DNA from: Leptasterias polaris
Lineage: Eukaryota; Echinodermata; Asteroidea; Forcipulatida; Asteriidae
Assembly: GCA_037783415.1 (NCBI GenBank)
Contig: JAZGTN010000006.1
Coordinates: 2,852,001 to 2,916,000, forward strand
Direction: 5' to 3'
Length of the DNA stretch: 64,000 nt
Part shown: positions 37,181-49,112 of the stretch, one piece after another
Layout of the letters: each line of letters opens with the position of its first letter
Position numbering within the stretch: the stretch's first letter is position 1
Notes under the pieces: model-generated
What the model was told of the DNA's origin: nothing
Databases searched by the model: none
Seen by the model: only the letters and a program-made list of their open reading frames with translations
Translations under genes and position numbers: made by a program

Positions 37181-40100
37181 CCGTTAATCTGTAAAAAGAA
37201 CTGTTATATATATTATAAACGTATACTTTATCAATCATTTGATTATTAAGTGGTTTTGCATATTACTATTTTGTTTTCATTGAATGATAAGATCTTACTA
37301 TAATTAGTATTTGGGAGAACACGAGCTATTATTCTCTAATATGTACGGACTATCCCATGGGAAAATTGCAGATATTATTTTCCCATTATGTGCTTTAAAG
37401 AATGAATAATAATATGCCTACATACAAAATAATATAAAAAATAAAATAAAACCGAATAACCTTTTACAACTTAACCTTCCTATGATCAAAAAATGTGTGA
37501 CTTCATCCGTTGCCGGCAAGTTCACTCTTAGTTCCAATCCCAACTATTCTGATAATCGTTGGCAGGTCCGTATTATCTTGCTTTTAATTTATTTATTTAT
37601 TTACTATTAGGCCTATTATATATTTTTTTTTTTTTTGAGAATTGAGCATGATATACTATATTGAAAGGCCGCCCGGCAGTTGTTCCCAACTTGTAGGCGA
37701 ACGCAAGAGCGTTCCTAAAAAATAATAGCGTAGGCCCTACCATGACCAGTTTAATTGTCTATTTCACCTTTACAAGATTGTAATTTTGTTACTTCCCTCC
37801 CAGACAAAGTATTTTGCAGATTCGGTCAAATAGGCCCTTATAAGGAAGTCATAACAACTGGAAGGGGAGACAATTACAGCATTGAAACAAATCATAGGGT
37901 CGGGGGAAGTTTAATAGGTTTCTTGAAGCCAGTTATAGCAGGCCTATTGAGAGGTATGTATAAATTATTTAAATATAGGAATACAGAATAGCTTAATGGG
38001 GACTAATGACTAGACCTAATTGACAAAAAGTTATATTTTCAGAGGGATAAACGTTGCGTTTTGACCACAATTGATTAGCAAAGTATTAACTGTTGTAGTT
38101 ATGATTGATTATTTTCAGTCGGCTATCCGTTAAAAACAACTTTTGTTTTACTGCTTTTGCATATTCTTACAATTTAGAAATAAGAATATGAATTGCATTC
38201 AAACGATTATTTATCCAAAAAAACAATCAGTGATGTATTACAAGCTACAATGGTTTTTCCTTATTGTTTATTGATTTGTTATTGTTATTTAAACAATATT
38301 CATCGAGGGTGACCCATTTAGCACATCAGCTGATCGTTTGGGGCCTCACATTGTACACAATTACATCAAAAGATGACATAACAAGTGATATACCACAAGG
38401 AAACTTTATGGGTAAATTTAAAAGTAAATTGGGTTGAAGACAAGACTTGGCAGAAAGAGCACAGGAAAAAACAATAACTGTTACAGTAATTTAAAATTAT
38501 TAGCTTATGTCAACAGTCTTTTTGTGTATACCTTTTATGATAGCATTAAGACGCGAAAACATTGTTATTTAACAGTCATTGCGCAGATGAGACAAACAAA
38601 TTGATATTGTAAATAATACTTAACCACGTCGGTTGTAGTCGAGATAAGCCATTCCAACCAAATTAACCAAATAGTTGACGCCAACGCTACTCAAACGTGA
38701 ATCCATTAAACAGACTGCTGACCACAGCTATTTTAGTTTGAAGACTTGTAAGACTTTGTAGGCATTCTTCTTATATAGAGTTCGTTTATAATGTGCCATG
38801 TCTGTCGTAAATGGCACTCATTGAAACCTGAATGAAGTGATATTCTTTAATATTTCTTAGAGTATACATTAAAATTACTTCGTGTGACATCTACAAAATT
38901 CACCTTCAAATACAGCTTAATTATTTCGGAAGCAAAATGTATACGAGTAATAGTTGAAAACGTCACTTTACTGTCGTTTACGGCGATACTTTGTCGTGTT
39001 TGTAGTAATGGCATTTTCACGAGGCACAATATTGACACAATCTAATAATAGAGTTAGAGCCGAAATTGAGTCATTACGTTTATTTATTTATTATTTATCT
39101 GAGTGGTGGTAGTGGGTGGTTTGAGATGTGGCTGTGACGGCGGCGGTGGCGGTGGTCGAGGGAAGGTTGTGGTGTTGGTGTGGTGGAAGTGATACTAAGT
39201 CTTTACCTTCGTAAAAGAATTTAATTGTTTAAAAAAAATATTAAAACAGTACTATTAACAAGCTCAAATTTTTGTTCAACCCAAACTCCCATTTATATAG
39301 ATGAATTGGACTCCCAATGGAAAGTGGTTTTACATATATAAAGATATGTTTCCATTTACTTGTAAACAAACCAAGACCAAGAATAACGAATTAATATGTG
39401 ACACATTTCTATATATATCATAGTCCTAAACTAACGACTTACAAATGTAATTTTATGACCACATTATTAATTTTGTTTATAACTACTTTGTTGTTGCAAT
39501 TATTTACTTGACTATATATCAGCTCATTTAAGTTTTATACGTAGGATATATATTACAAGTATCAAAACCTAAAAACTGCCACCAAAGTATTTGGTTGAAT
39601 CATAAATACTGCCATCAAAAACATAATTGAACCCTTTTATCCCACCGTAAAATGGAGAGCTATTGTGAAGAAAAAAATCGACAACAACTTTAAGACCCTC
39701 CAGATTGTTATTCAGCTGCAAATTGCCAAGTTTATGAGGTGCGGCTATTGTTATTATACATAGATTCTAAAATTTCAAATAGAGATAAAACTTATAACTT
39801 GTGAATCTATTTTGTTTCGAAAAGCATTCATGGTTTTCGGTAAGTAGGCCCAACATTCGCCATTATGTTCAGTTTCCAAGAAATAACTTAAAGCACACGA
39901 GAGTTGCACTAGATACGAACGTTTGCGTAAAGACATGTGGAAAAAAAAATATCTCGGTGGGAGCTTTTTTTCGTGGGAAAGTAGATCACGTTACCCTCTT
40001 TCTGCCTAATAAACATCCATCTGAGATTCGTCAATCCAACAAAAATCGCAAAATAAGCCTCACGTCTTCAACCTACCCAGGGGGGTTTACAAATCTATAT

Positions 40101-42027
40101 GTATATTGGTCAATGACAATGTATAATGTTCATACAATATTACTGCAACAGCGTGTGAATTTGTAGGACCCATATCCAAGGACTTACGTTGATGTGTGAT
40201 TCTCCACACGACTGAACGAATAAATTACGACCCAGAACAAGAATAAGGGAGAGATACACCCATTCAAGTTAGTCAGTAAGACAAGCGGAACAATTCCCGC
40301 CTTTAGATACCGCCTTTTCAGGACTCGCACAAATCGATATACAATTATTGTTTTCATTCACGCGTACCGTAAAAGCCGCTCTGTGGTAGACTCCATTGAT
40401 GCATCATTACCTGCTGTTTTATGTTCCCTCTGATTTTACTGAATACCGCTGACATATTTCATGATCAAATTATCAAGTATTATTATCTTATGGATGGTGG
40501 GCAATACAACAGGCATAACCACACTTTTTACTTCTCTTTTCTTTTTTTTCTTTTTTTTTTTTAAGGGGGTGGCAAAGACATAACTTAGGGAAGGGGTGTA
40601 TCTGATTTTTCGAACCTTCCATTCTGCATTTCTTCACTCTCGTTCGTGGAGGAAGGGATGATGGTTCTCAGCGCGGGCGGGAGGGGGGGGGGGGGGGGGT
40701 TGGATACGCCAGTGGACAATACATTATGTTAACTTCTCGTTGTGACACACTGGTGGGTTATTCAGTTTGTTACTGGCAATAACACATATCGTGGGATTAC
40801 TATCTTGCATTAACAGAATACTTTATTTAATAATAAAAGAGTTGGATCCCTGTTGACAAATTTCTAATCAATCAACGAGCCCCAATTTTTCAAGGTGTAG
40901 ACATAAGTTTCGAGGCATATATACTTGCTTTCGATGTAACAAGTAACAAAGCTTCTTTTATGTTTGGAGGTATTAACTTTTCATTGGTGAACATTATTCA
41001 GTTTGGTATGATCACATTGCACTATTGTCGACTGAGTGATACACCAACGTGCATGCGTGGAAAGTAACATTAATCAAGCTACATGAAGGTCTGATTGAGT
41101 TATTCCATTGTACATAACTGTCTATAAAAAGCATTCTATACGCTAGTTATTCTCTTCTGCTTTGCATATTGTGTGCTATCCATCCTTGGTGTAGAACTGT
41201 ATAGATCAAACACCTAGTTATAAATACTGCATGCAGTGTGTGTAGAAAGAATGATATATGCTCGCTCAATACGCTACGTGTCAAGACAACCTTTGTGTAC
41301 AGCTTAAACATAGTATGGATGTAAACATTTCAGTGAAGTCTTAAAATTATACCCTTTGTTTCCACACCTATTCCTTCAGTTTGAATAATGTGAATGTGAT
41401 GATTATTAGAAATAAAAGAAAATTTATTTCAGATTGCCTTATGACTGAGCAGTATGTTATTTTTCTCTGCTGTGATTGTAGTGTAAAATCTTGGGTAGGA
41501 TCTCTCCTAAATTTGGGTTCCTTGTACCGTGCTGAATAATTGTTAATAATGGATGACCACCAATACATGAAATAACCTGACGACATACACCGATGAATTG
41601 ATGTTAACTGAACACAAGATTAAATTCGGAGTTCCGCTCTTTTTAAAGATCTCTCTCCAACCCTCCTCTTTTTCTTGAATCTCTTTGTTTTATTCCAATC
41701 TTTGTTATGAAATCAAAACATGATCATTTATAGAAGAAAAACGCGCACGCGCTCACGCTTTGCAAGTAACTCTCTCATGCGGTGACTTAATGTACAAGTC
41801 ACTACAACTCTCGCACCTTCTGAATCATATCTGCCCCCGCAGATGAAATTTAAGACAATTCAGTATGATTACTCATATGCCAGAATAAACCTTGATATGT
41901 GTAGGCCTATAAGCCAACTAAATATTACCTCCACGTTTTGTATAACCTGTTTAACAATAAACAAATTAAAGGATACGGCTGCACCTTCACTCACTGATAA
42001 AACGTTCAGTCGGAATCATAGCCTCTT
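37142..42027. other. Intergenic DNA without recognisable genes
   Basis: AT-rich sequence downstream of the peptide gene. Visible features are a GGT-rich stretch (39105-39180) and a poly-G tract (about 40684-40700) next to GATACGCCAGTGG. That motif belongs to the AGTGGCGTA-type repeat also seen at about 3377, 15355 and 51290. Confidence 0.5.
37440..37450 (+). terminator. Candidate polyadenylation signals of the insulin-like peptide gene
   Basis: Two overlapping AATAAA hexamers (37440-37445 and 37445-37450) lie about 300 nt after the stop codon. No earlier AATAAA is seen in the 3' flank. The inferred 3' UTR is about 320 nt. Confidence 0.4.
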
Positions 42028-42365
42028 ATACCGCAACCAATTCCTAGCAACAAATTTAAACACTGTGGAGTTAATACAAGTCTATCACAAACCACTGGCA
42101 ATTGCTGTAACCGTTTTACATTGCCTCTATAGATTAATCATGGAACAGTAGGCTTTGGCCCAATAAAAACAAAAAACCAAAAACTATATTTTTCTGAAAT
42201 TCCTCACCCCCCTTCAAGAAGAAATAGTTAGTTTGTTGTATAAGGCCGAAGCCTATTACCATGATTAATCTATAGAGGCCATGTAAAATTGTTACAACAA
42301 TTGCCTGTGGTTTGTGACTGACTGGTGCAGTGGTTAAATTTGTTTTTATGAATTGGTTCGGTGTA
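42028..42365. mobile_element. Foldback/MITE element with arms of about 115-130 bp
   Basis: The left arm (42028-42158) and right arm (42249-42365) are reverse complements at roughly 80-85 percent by eye. The best block is CCTCTATAGATTAATCATGG, present in both. The outer ends are ACCGCAACCAATTC and GAATTGGTTCGGT. The centre of about 90 bp is A-rich. Confidence 0.75.
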
Positions 42366-42600
42366 CACGACGTGAGGATAAACCGTTTAATTTAGTACCA
42401 AACAAAAAACACATAACAAATGAGTATACAATTACACAGTATTGATGATGATGATTTGAAAGTGTCTCAATGATAGAAGTATACCAACGAGAACACTTGG
42501 TATATTCTTCCAAGAACTAAATGTCTTGAGAACAAATTTGAGAAAATAGAATTAGCTTTTGCAAACTTCTTACAAACCAAAAAGACCTACGGTTTACACG

Positions 42601-43624
42601 TGTAACAGGTTTGAGTACGGCTGGTGCGCACTCTTTACTGAAACACAATAAATTTACAAGGGATACGCTGATGCTTGTAAAAAATGTTAAAGGTTTTATT
42701 CTAATCCCGACTACATATAAAGGGAAAGGCGATTTACACGCTGTATTATAAAATAAATGAGACTGTTAATGAAGTATCTCAAATAAATGGAGAATAATAA
42801 AGAACCCGGCGGGTCTCGACAAAATAAAATATAAAAGAAGTTTAAGTGCAACCCATGTGGGGTTCAACAATAAACTCAGAAGAGAGAAGAATACTTAAAC
42901 AAATATAATACAATTAAACAATGCAAATATAAGAAATGGTTTGAATGGTATAAGAAATGGTTGAATGGCCTATCTGTTTAGTCGTGGATGTGATGGCGCA
43001 CCCGGCGAAAACGAAGAATAACTTGAAGATAACTAGAAGACGATGATCTGACGAGTATAGATGATGATGACGCAAGGGGGAGTTTTGAAGTTGAAGATGG
43101 GGAACTTGATGAAGCGGTGCAAAAACAGTTCCTTTGTCCTTGATCAGGGGACAGGATAACTGTTTTTGTTACAACCAGATAATGATGACGACGATGAACA
43201 AAGATGTGATTATAATTGATGTCTCGCTGTCCTGCTGGCTCTCTTGTTTGAATCCGCCTAGAGCAGGACAGGAGATGAACATATATGATAATATTGTGAT
43301 AACAAGTTGGGCTGGCGCAATCCAACGCAGATATCCGACAGAGGCAAAGTGTACTTCTCGAAGAAACTTGGGAGGTTAAATCTTACAACTTTCCTCTGTC
43401 GGAGTCCAGTGGCCAAGTGACCAAACACTTTCTTGGGTAAAGTCACTGACCTCTGGACAACCTTTCCTCAATGCGCTGTGATTGGTTGCATATCCTGCTA
43501 CCAATCTCCCAATAATCACTTATCTCCAGGCAACCACCCACCCCTAGACTCGCCCTAGTCTGTGCTGGACATAGGTATACTAGGGGTTTACAAAAAAGGA
43601 GGGCCTATAATTTCATCCCATTAC
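42601..43624 (-). mobile_element. Possible solo LTR
   Basis: Read on the minus strand it begins TGTAATGGGATG and ends CCTGTTACA, the TG...CA form of an LTR, and is about 1 kb long. It contains two hairpins: CAAAAACAGTTCC with its partner around 43122-43168, and CTGTCCTGCT with AGCAGGACAG at 43227-43271. No clear target duplication or internal retroviral-type coding region is seen, so the call is weak. Confidence 0.3.
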
Positions 43625-43635
43625 ACATGCAAAAA

Positions 43636-43731
43636 ATGGTTAGTTGCCTGATGTTTGGACCGTAGCAGAGTCTTCTTCGCTTTTAGCTTTCGAGAAAGAC
43701 TCTGCTTTAGTCGAAGCGTCGGGCCATAAAC
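43636..43731. repeat. Snapback hairpin family, copy 2
   Basis: This copy resembles 24729-24825: it keeps GCAGAGTCTT, CGAGAAAGACTCTGC and GTCGGGCCAT. The arms are more diverged. Confidence 0.65.
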
Positions 43732-43814
43732 TATTTTGAGAAATATTTTTGTCTGAACAACTCTTTTAAGTTCCATTATAGGTTCCCCAAACACACATCG
43801 AAAACTGTGGTGTT

Positions 43815-44025
43815 AAAACTAACACCATGGTAGTTGTCACATATCAATACAAAAACAAAATCCAAATTAAGATCATAAAGTGTTAAAAATAACACCAATA
43901 GAAGTGTGTAGATAGAAATTAGTGATATTTTAAAACCATATGCTTTAAATTTTGATTTTGTTTTGTTTTGTATCTATATGTTACACACCCAAGGTGTCAA
44001 TTTTTAACACCCCAGTTTTTGCAGA
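43815..44025. repeat. GTGTTAAAAATAACACC-type repeat
   Basis: Three semi-palindromic blocks (GGTGTTAAAACTAACACC, GTGTTAAAAATAACACC, GGTGTCAATTTTTAACACCC) lie within 200 bp, the last followed by CAGTTTTTGCAGAG. Probably a small MITE. Confidence 0.5.
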
Positions 44026-45049
44026 GCAATCAGTTTCCTGTTTTTTTTTTAAGAAAGCTTGATCCTCTCGTTTTTGCAGACATATTCACAGGTTGGTGTA
44101 CATTGAGTGTCCATACTAAAACTAAATTATAGGCAAGACCATAAAATTAAAATCAAGTAAACGAAAACAAATTACAAATTTACTCTATGTTTATGTAGAA
44201 GTCAAGATTCGTAAGAATTAATACAATTTATCCATCAAAACTCTGTCTGATTCACAACGTTGTGCGGTTGTTTCTCTATTACGTGTTTGTCCTTCAGTGA
44301 ATTTTGAATATTAAACTTACATTCTCGCAAACCTTGAATGATTTATGTGTGGATTTTCCCGAGCTTTTTTAGTCCGCAACCTTTAAAACTTTCAATTGTA
44401 GTATGTTGCAATACGTCAAGTTTGGATTGATCTATGGGAAAAGCCCGCTTGGTGGATTTCCGGGGATGGATTTGATTGAATTGTAATCCTTTTGTCATAG
44501 AGTGCGATAAATCTTATGATTCTTGTGAATGTCAAGGTCGAAACAAAGATCGCTCAACTGGACATAAACATGTATCCCCCTGCTATAGTAATTACAAACA
44601 TTATTTCTGTGCTGTCACTGCAAACTATCCATTTCGGTGAAGTGTTTTGTTTTGTTTACCATTAATAGGTAACAATTGTATTTATTTCCTTTCCTTTTAC
44701 TTCAAATCACACCTGCCCGGATAGGATCTATGATAACTTTAATTTCCTGTTTTGAACAGTCTATTGGGTGATGCTCTGCAGGGCTCTGGTAAGACAAGGG
44801 AATACATACATATAAAATCAATGTGTTTTTACCTCTGAGATTGTATGAGCTTTAAATACTGGTAATTTGTACACTACATAAAAAACCTCTGTGTGCAGAG
44901 ACTGTTCGTGCGTTGCGGGCGTTAAAACCATGCAGTGAGGGACCTGTTTGTTTGCATCGTCCCTGTATGTAGCACGTTGTCAGCACAAACTGACTAGTTG
45001 TTTCGATAGGTGAAGAGGGTTAGTTTGCTTTTTCATCAACGATTTTTGT

Positions 45050-45290
45050 TATCTAAGTGTGTTGTTAACATGCCCAATTATCGCCTGGGTTAATTTAAGC
45101 TTATTTGTCTGCTTATTAATTGTTTTGGGGTTTTTTCATCTACCAATGGAAAATATTGACATTCCGATTTTGTACACAAAGGATGCTGGCAAAGTTTTGT
45201 CCTGTCCCCTTCTAACCAAATCATTGACCCCTGTTGGTTGACACACGGTCTAGGACGTGTGGCATTTGCGGGGTTTTAAAGACAATACAT
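45050..45290. repeat. Dispersed repeat, second copy at 55270-55720
   Basis: AAGTGTGTTGTTAACATG, CGCCTGGRTYWATTT and a later block ending in CCCCTTCTAACCAAATCA recur in the same order and orientation at 55270-55720. There is no coding match. Confidence 0.55.
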
Positions 45291-45773
45291 GGATAGGTAG
45301 ATATCAACAACAAACAATTAGATACAATTGAAAAATGTAAATTTCAAAACCGCTACCAATCCTCTGGAAAAACAAATAAATTAAATAAATAAAGTCAGTT
45401 AATAAATTTTAAAATAAAATTTTCATCCAAAATGTTGTCATAGCTTACACCGTATAGAGATGGCCATGGTGGAAAACGTCCCTTTAAATATTTTTGACTG
45501 AAATACTAAAGTTTTGGGAAATAAGTCATATCAATAAGTTTTCATTTCGCGAGAACAAAACTTGATGTTTGAAACAGGGGAAATATATAAGGATTTTTTT
45601 TTTTTTCGTTACGCCGATGACCAACTGAGTTTAGATTTTCACAGGTTTGTTATTTCATTTACATGTCGGGTCATAAAAGTGCAGATGCTGGTCTTTGACA
45701 ATTACCAGTGTTGTCAAAAAATTATTAAAACAACCCTTGTGAAAAAAAAAAGTTTTCGCCTTAAACTGTTTCC

Positions 45774-45980
45774 CCTTACACGTGCAATCTCAAATTTCCC
45801 GGATCAAACATAGACCCGGATTCAGGGTCCCATGGGTCTGACCCACTTCCTGATTAGACTGACCCGGGGTACAAATGGAGTATCAACTCAGATTCTGCGT
45901 CAATTTGACCCAGAAATGGGTCAGGCCCCACGAAATCCGAAACCAGGGTCAAATCTTACATGGAAGTTTTTAAAGTGTGT
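45774..45980. repeat. GGGTCA-type element, copy near 45.8 kb
   Basis: The units GACCCGGATTCAGGGTC, GGGTCTGACCCACTT and TTTGACCCAGAAATGGGTCA, and the end TTTTTAAAGTGTG, match the family at 31369-31601. Confidence 0.55.
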
Positions 45981-46269
45981 AATATACACTTTATATTTGT
46001 TACTTTTTACTAAACACAAGCAATGATTATTACGAAATGAAAAACAAAATCCAAACAGCAAATACCTCAAGTACACGAATTAAAGTCTAGACTGAATAAG
46101 GAAAACAGCCGCAAGTGACTACAATGTGTTTTTCCTCTGTGTCATCCAGCGCACGTTACAAAATCGCATTCATCACAAAATGTTCTCAACCTGGGCAATG
46201 GTGGACACTACGAGAGTGCACTGTTTTGTTTGGGTGCATACAGACAACTTTACCCAGACCTAATAGTAT

Positions 46270-46434
46270 AGAAATATTGACTGCTATGAGGGGCACAGTT
46301 AAAATTATAGGCCCTCGGTGATGTCAAAACCATGACTATGCCCTCAGCTTCGCTTCGGGCATAGTCATGGTTTTGACATCACCGAGGGCCTACAATTTTA
46401 ACTGTGCCCCGAATATTAAGCAGTCAATATTTCT
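46270..46434. repeat. Long near-perfect hairpin (palindromic MITE)
   Basis: The core arms of 54 bp (46290-46343 and 46357-46410) are nearly perfect reverse complements: GGGGCACAGTTAAAATT... to ...CATGACTATGCCC, around a 13-nt loop. Weaker pairing (GAAATATTGACTGCT with its complement) extends to the outer limits. A further GGGCACAGTTAA occurs at about 46566. Confidence 0.85.
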
Positions 46435-46775
46435 TTTATATACCGAAGAAAGGACATCAGTTCGCGCCGTGACACGAACGTATACAACGCGTACAGTAGT
46501 ACACAAGTGACCTATGAAATACAGCAGTGTGTTGCGACTGGCGGGCACAGTCGATTGCTGTGCCCCGGGCACAGTTAATTATGACGTCATCTTGATAGAA
46601 AAAGGGGGCCCAGCTATTTCAATGACTCCACTTTTAACCAATCAGATTAGAGGATTCTATATATGAGGTATATAATGCCCAATAGTAATGTGTCACTCAT
46701 ATCTTAAAATGGCTTATGGCAGTTTTCAGAATATTAAAAAACCTCAAATGAACGAATATAATACGGAAGCCAAGT

Positions 46776-47092
46776 CGTGTTTCTCTATAGATGTGGAAGT
46801 GCTTCTCTTCCACGTGAAAGTATCTCCTTCACAGTGGTGGTGGTGTATCTCTTTCACGTTATAGTGATTCTCTTTCGTGGTTGCCGCCCCCTAATTACTG
46901 GCAGCAGCAAGTTGTTTGAGTGGCAACCGACAATTACTAAGTGGCGGCCACTGCACTTATTAAGTTGCGGCAACTGGGTGAACGAGAACATTATCACGTG
47001 AAAGAGAAACAATACCGACTGAAAGAAAAACACTTCCTACATGCGAAAGAGAAACACTACCACGGGAACAACTAAGAAACACTTTCTTAGGA
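46776..47092. mobile_element. Foldback element with CTCTTTCACG repeats in both arms
   Basis: The left arm (46776-46885) has repeated TCTCTTTC and TCTCTTCC blocks with CACGT. The right arm (46981-47092) has the same blocks inverted (GTGAAAGAGAAAC, CGAAAGAGAAACAC). The centre has its own short repeats with AAGTGGCGGCCACT and AAGTTGCGGCAACT. Confidence 0.55.
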
Positions 47093-47769
47093 AACGCAAC
47101 GTGGTACCAAACGGGCTTCTGTAAATTAGGACAGGCACAGGATTGCCAAAAGTAGAAAAATGAACAAAACTACAATGTTTGACATAACAGCATTTTTGTC
47201 GTTGTGATTCAACCGGAAGGTGGCGCTGTCCACTCTTCATGGACACAATATATTTTTATGAATCAACATTTTACAAAAAAAAATAATAAACTTTTAAAAA
47301 AGAGTGTTTTTCTTTAGTCCAATATAAAATAACAACTAATTCAATGCATCACAAATTTTGCTTTTTAGGCTTTATCTCCGTCAGTTTACTATACAGGTTC
47401 AATCTTGTTTTTGCACAAAATCTTACCGGAAATGCCGTTTTTCGGGGTTGAAAAATTAGCTAAATAGCCCAATTTTAAACCAATACATTTTTTTATTTTG
47501 TATATTGAAAGCCCATTTTGTGTTCGATATGTGGCATGGTGTAACGCCCCTCCTATTGTGTCTTCATTTTGTTCCTGGATTTTAGGGGGAGCTTCGGTAA
47601 AGAGTCAGTTAGTGTGGTAACATTCGGGGGACACCCTGTGTCACATATCGGGCACTTGGTATTAAAGCAACTCGCCAAAGCATTATTAAAAACAAACAAA
47701 AAAACAAACAAATACCAAACCAAACAAACAAACTTCCTATACTGATACTCCGATGAGGGAGTTTTATTT

Positions 47770-47960
47770 GAGGTACCGGTGTCATAGAGAAATTTAGCTG
47801 TACCCCGGAGATTCTGTCCCCCACATGGGAATTTAACATGGGCTGGATGGAGGAGGTAAATTAAAAACAGAGCGCTATCAGAAGAATTTTGTACACAGTT
47901 CGTCGGGTGGGGGACGGAATCTCCGGGGACAAAATCTCCTGCCACACCGGTACAAAAGCC
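47770..47960. repeat. Dispersed repeat, relative at 54385-54540
   Basis: GGTGTCATAG, then AATTTAACATGGGCT, AGAGCGCTATCAGAAGAATT and TTGTACACAGTTCGTCGGGT, recur in the same order in the second copy (GGTGTCATAG, AAATTAACATACTAGAGC, AGGGCGATATTAGACGAAAT, TTGTACACAACTCGTTGTGT). Confidence 0.6.
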
Positions 47961-48839
47961 GGCTTCATTCCACAATATTTAGGCTGTAACACCTGTTTAG
48001 TATTTCACTAGGGAAGAGTTAAATTGGCACGGTTAAGAGGCAAGTGAGAATGTGCTTTGTCGCATTGTCATCAGAAACTTGCTCCTTTGTGTATAAGGAA
48101 TGTGTGAGCGTAACCCCGCAATGCGTGCGTGGTGTTTTTGAAAGTATTACATTTTATCCAGAGGCACAAAAGGACTTCATATAGAGCTTACATTCTGAAA
48201 TGAACTGCATTTCTTATTTTCAGAAAGGGTATTATTAGGCCTACACCATGTTTGTATTCGGAGCAGACAATCGAGCACAGTATGTATTACGTCATGGGTT
48301 GCGACATCTGTAGTAAATGCTTGGCTGTGTAGTGTGTATACACATCCGACCGAAATGGCAGTTTTTGAGACTGAAGGCCGTTGAGTCGTAACCAAAAGGT
48401 GTTTGATAATCATCAGCATCACGCAATGGAGCAGTCGACTGGACCCGAACCCCATCCTCTGAAGAATGTGAGTAATCAATTTACCCTTAAATATTATTTC
48501 AAATCCGTATATTATCATTTTTATAGAATGTCGTGCTCGCATAAAGAAGAGATGCCGAATCAGACCGCCATTTTTTCATTCATTAAAGTCGCCTGGAAAT
48601 AGATTTTTTTTTTTTTATATAAGAGTATATGTTTATTAACAATAAAACAATTTTTTGAGTAATTGTTTGTCAGTATTTATATGTAAACAAAATAGATAAA
48701 GTTGTTTGGGGCGACTCCGCCCATCCTTTTTGTGACGTCAATCAAGGAAGACTTCGCCTCGTTCGAACATCGACCCCCTTGAACTTGCCTGCATTTACGT
48801 TGTATATACACGTGCAAGTAGTGAGATTGTACGTTTCGT

Positions 48840-49112
48840 TTGGTTATCCAAAAAGGGGATTTTTCTTGCATTTTTCCGGCAAAAATTGCTGCTGGATGCA
48901 GCAAAACGACTAAAGATGGGGTCAGCCAGCATTTTTTGCCTGCAGATCCCAAATATAGGCAGTTACGGGCATCGAAAGTCAGGCTAACGAGGGCAAAGTG
49001 GTCCGGTCCGACGTCGTTTTCAGCGCTATGCCGCGAACACTTGGATACCCCGTCGTGCTTGGATACCGGGGATTTTTTCGTTGGTAGTATTGTGCAAGGG
49101 AAGTTGCAGTGA
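48840..49112 (+). pseudogene. THAP-domain fragment, decayed
   Basis: A 90-codon frame contains most of a THAP zinc-finger: AAGCSKTTKDG (Cys20), FLPADPKYR, KVRLTRAKWSGPT, and LCREHLDTPSC (Cys64, His67). THAP domains are C2CH DNA-binding modules found in chromatin factors and in P-element-type transposases. Here the expected first Cys (usual form CVAAGC) is Lys15, the conserved Trp after DPxxR is Arg43, and HF is HL. A one-base shift near 49105 opens a frame reading KLRLPAKCFWCSD, which looks like the continuation. No start context, intron or transposase follows. It is most likely a dead gene or transposon fragment. A divergent living exon is less likely. Confidence 0.6.
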
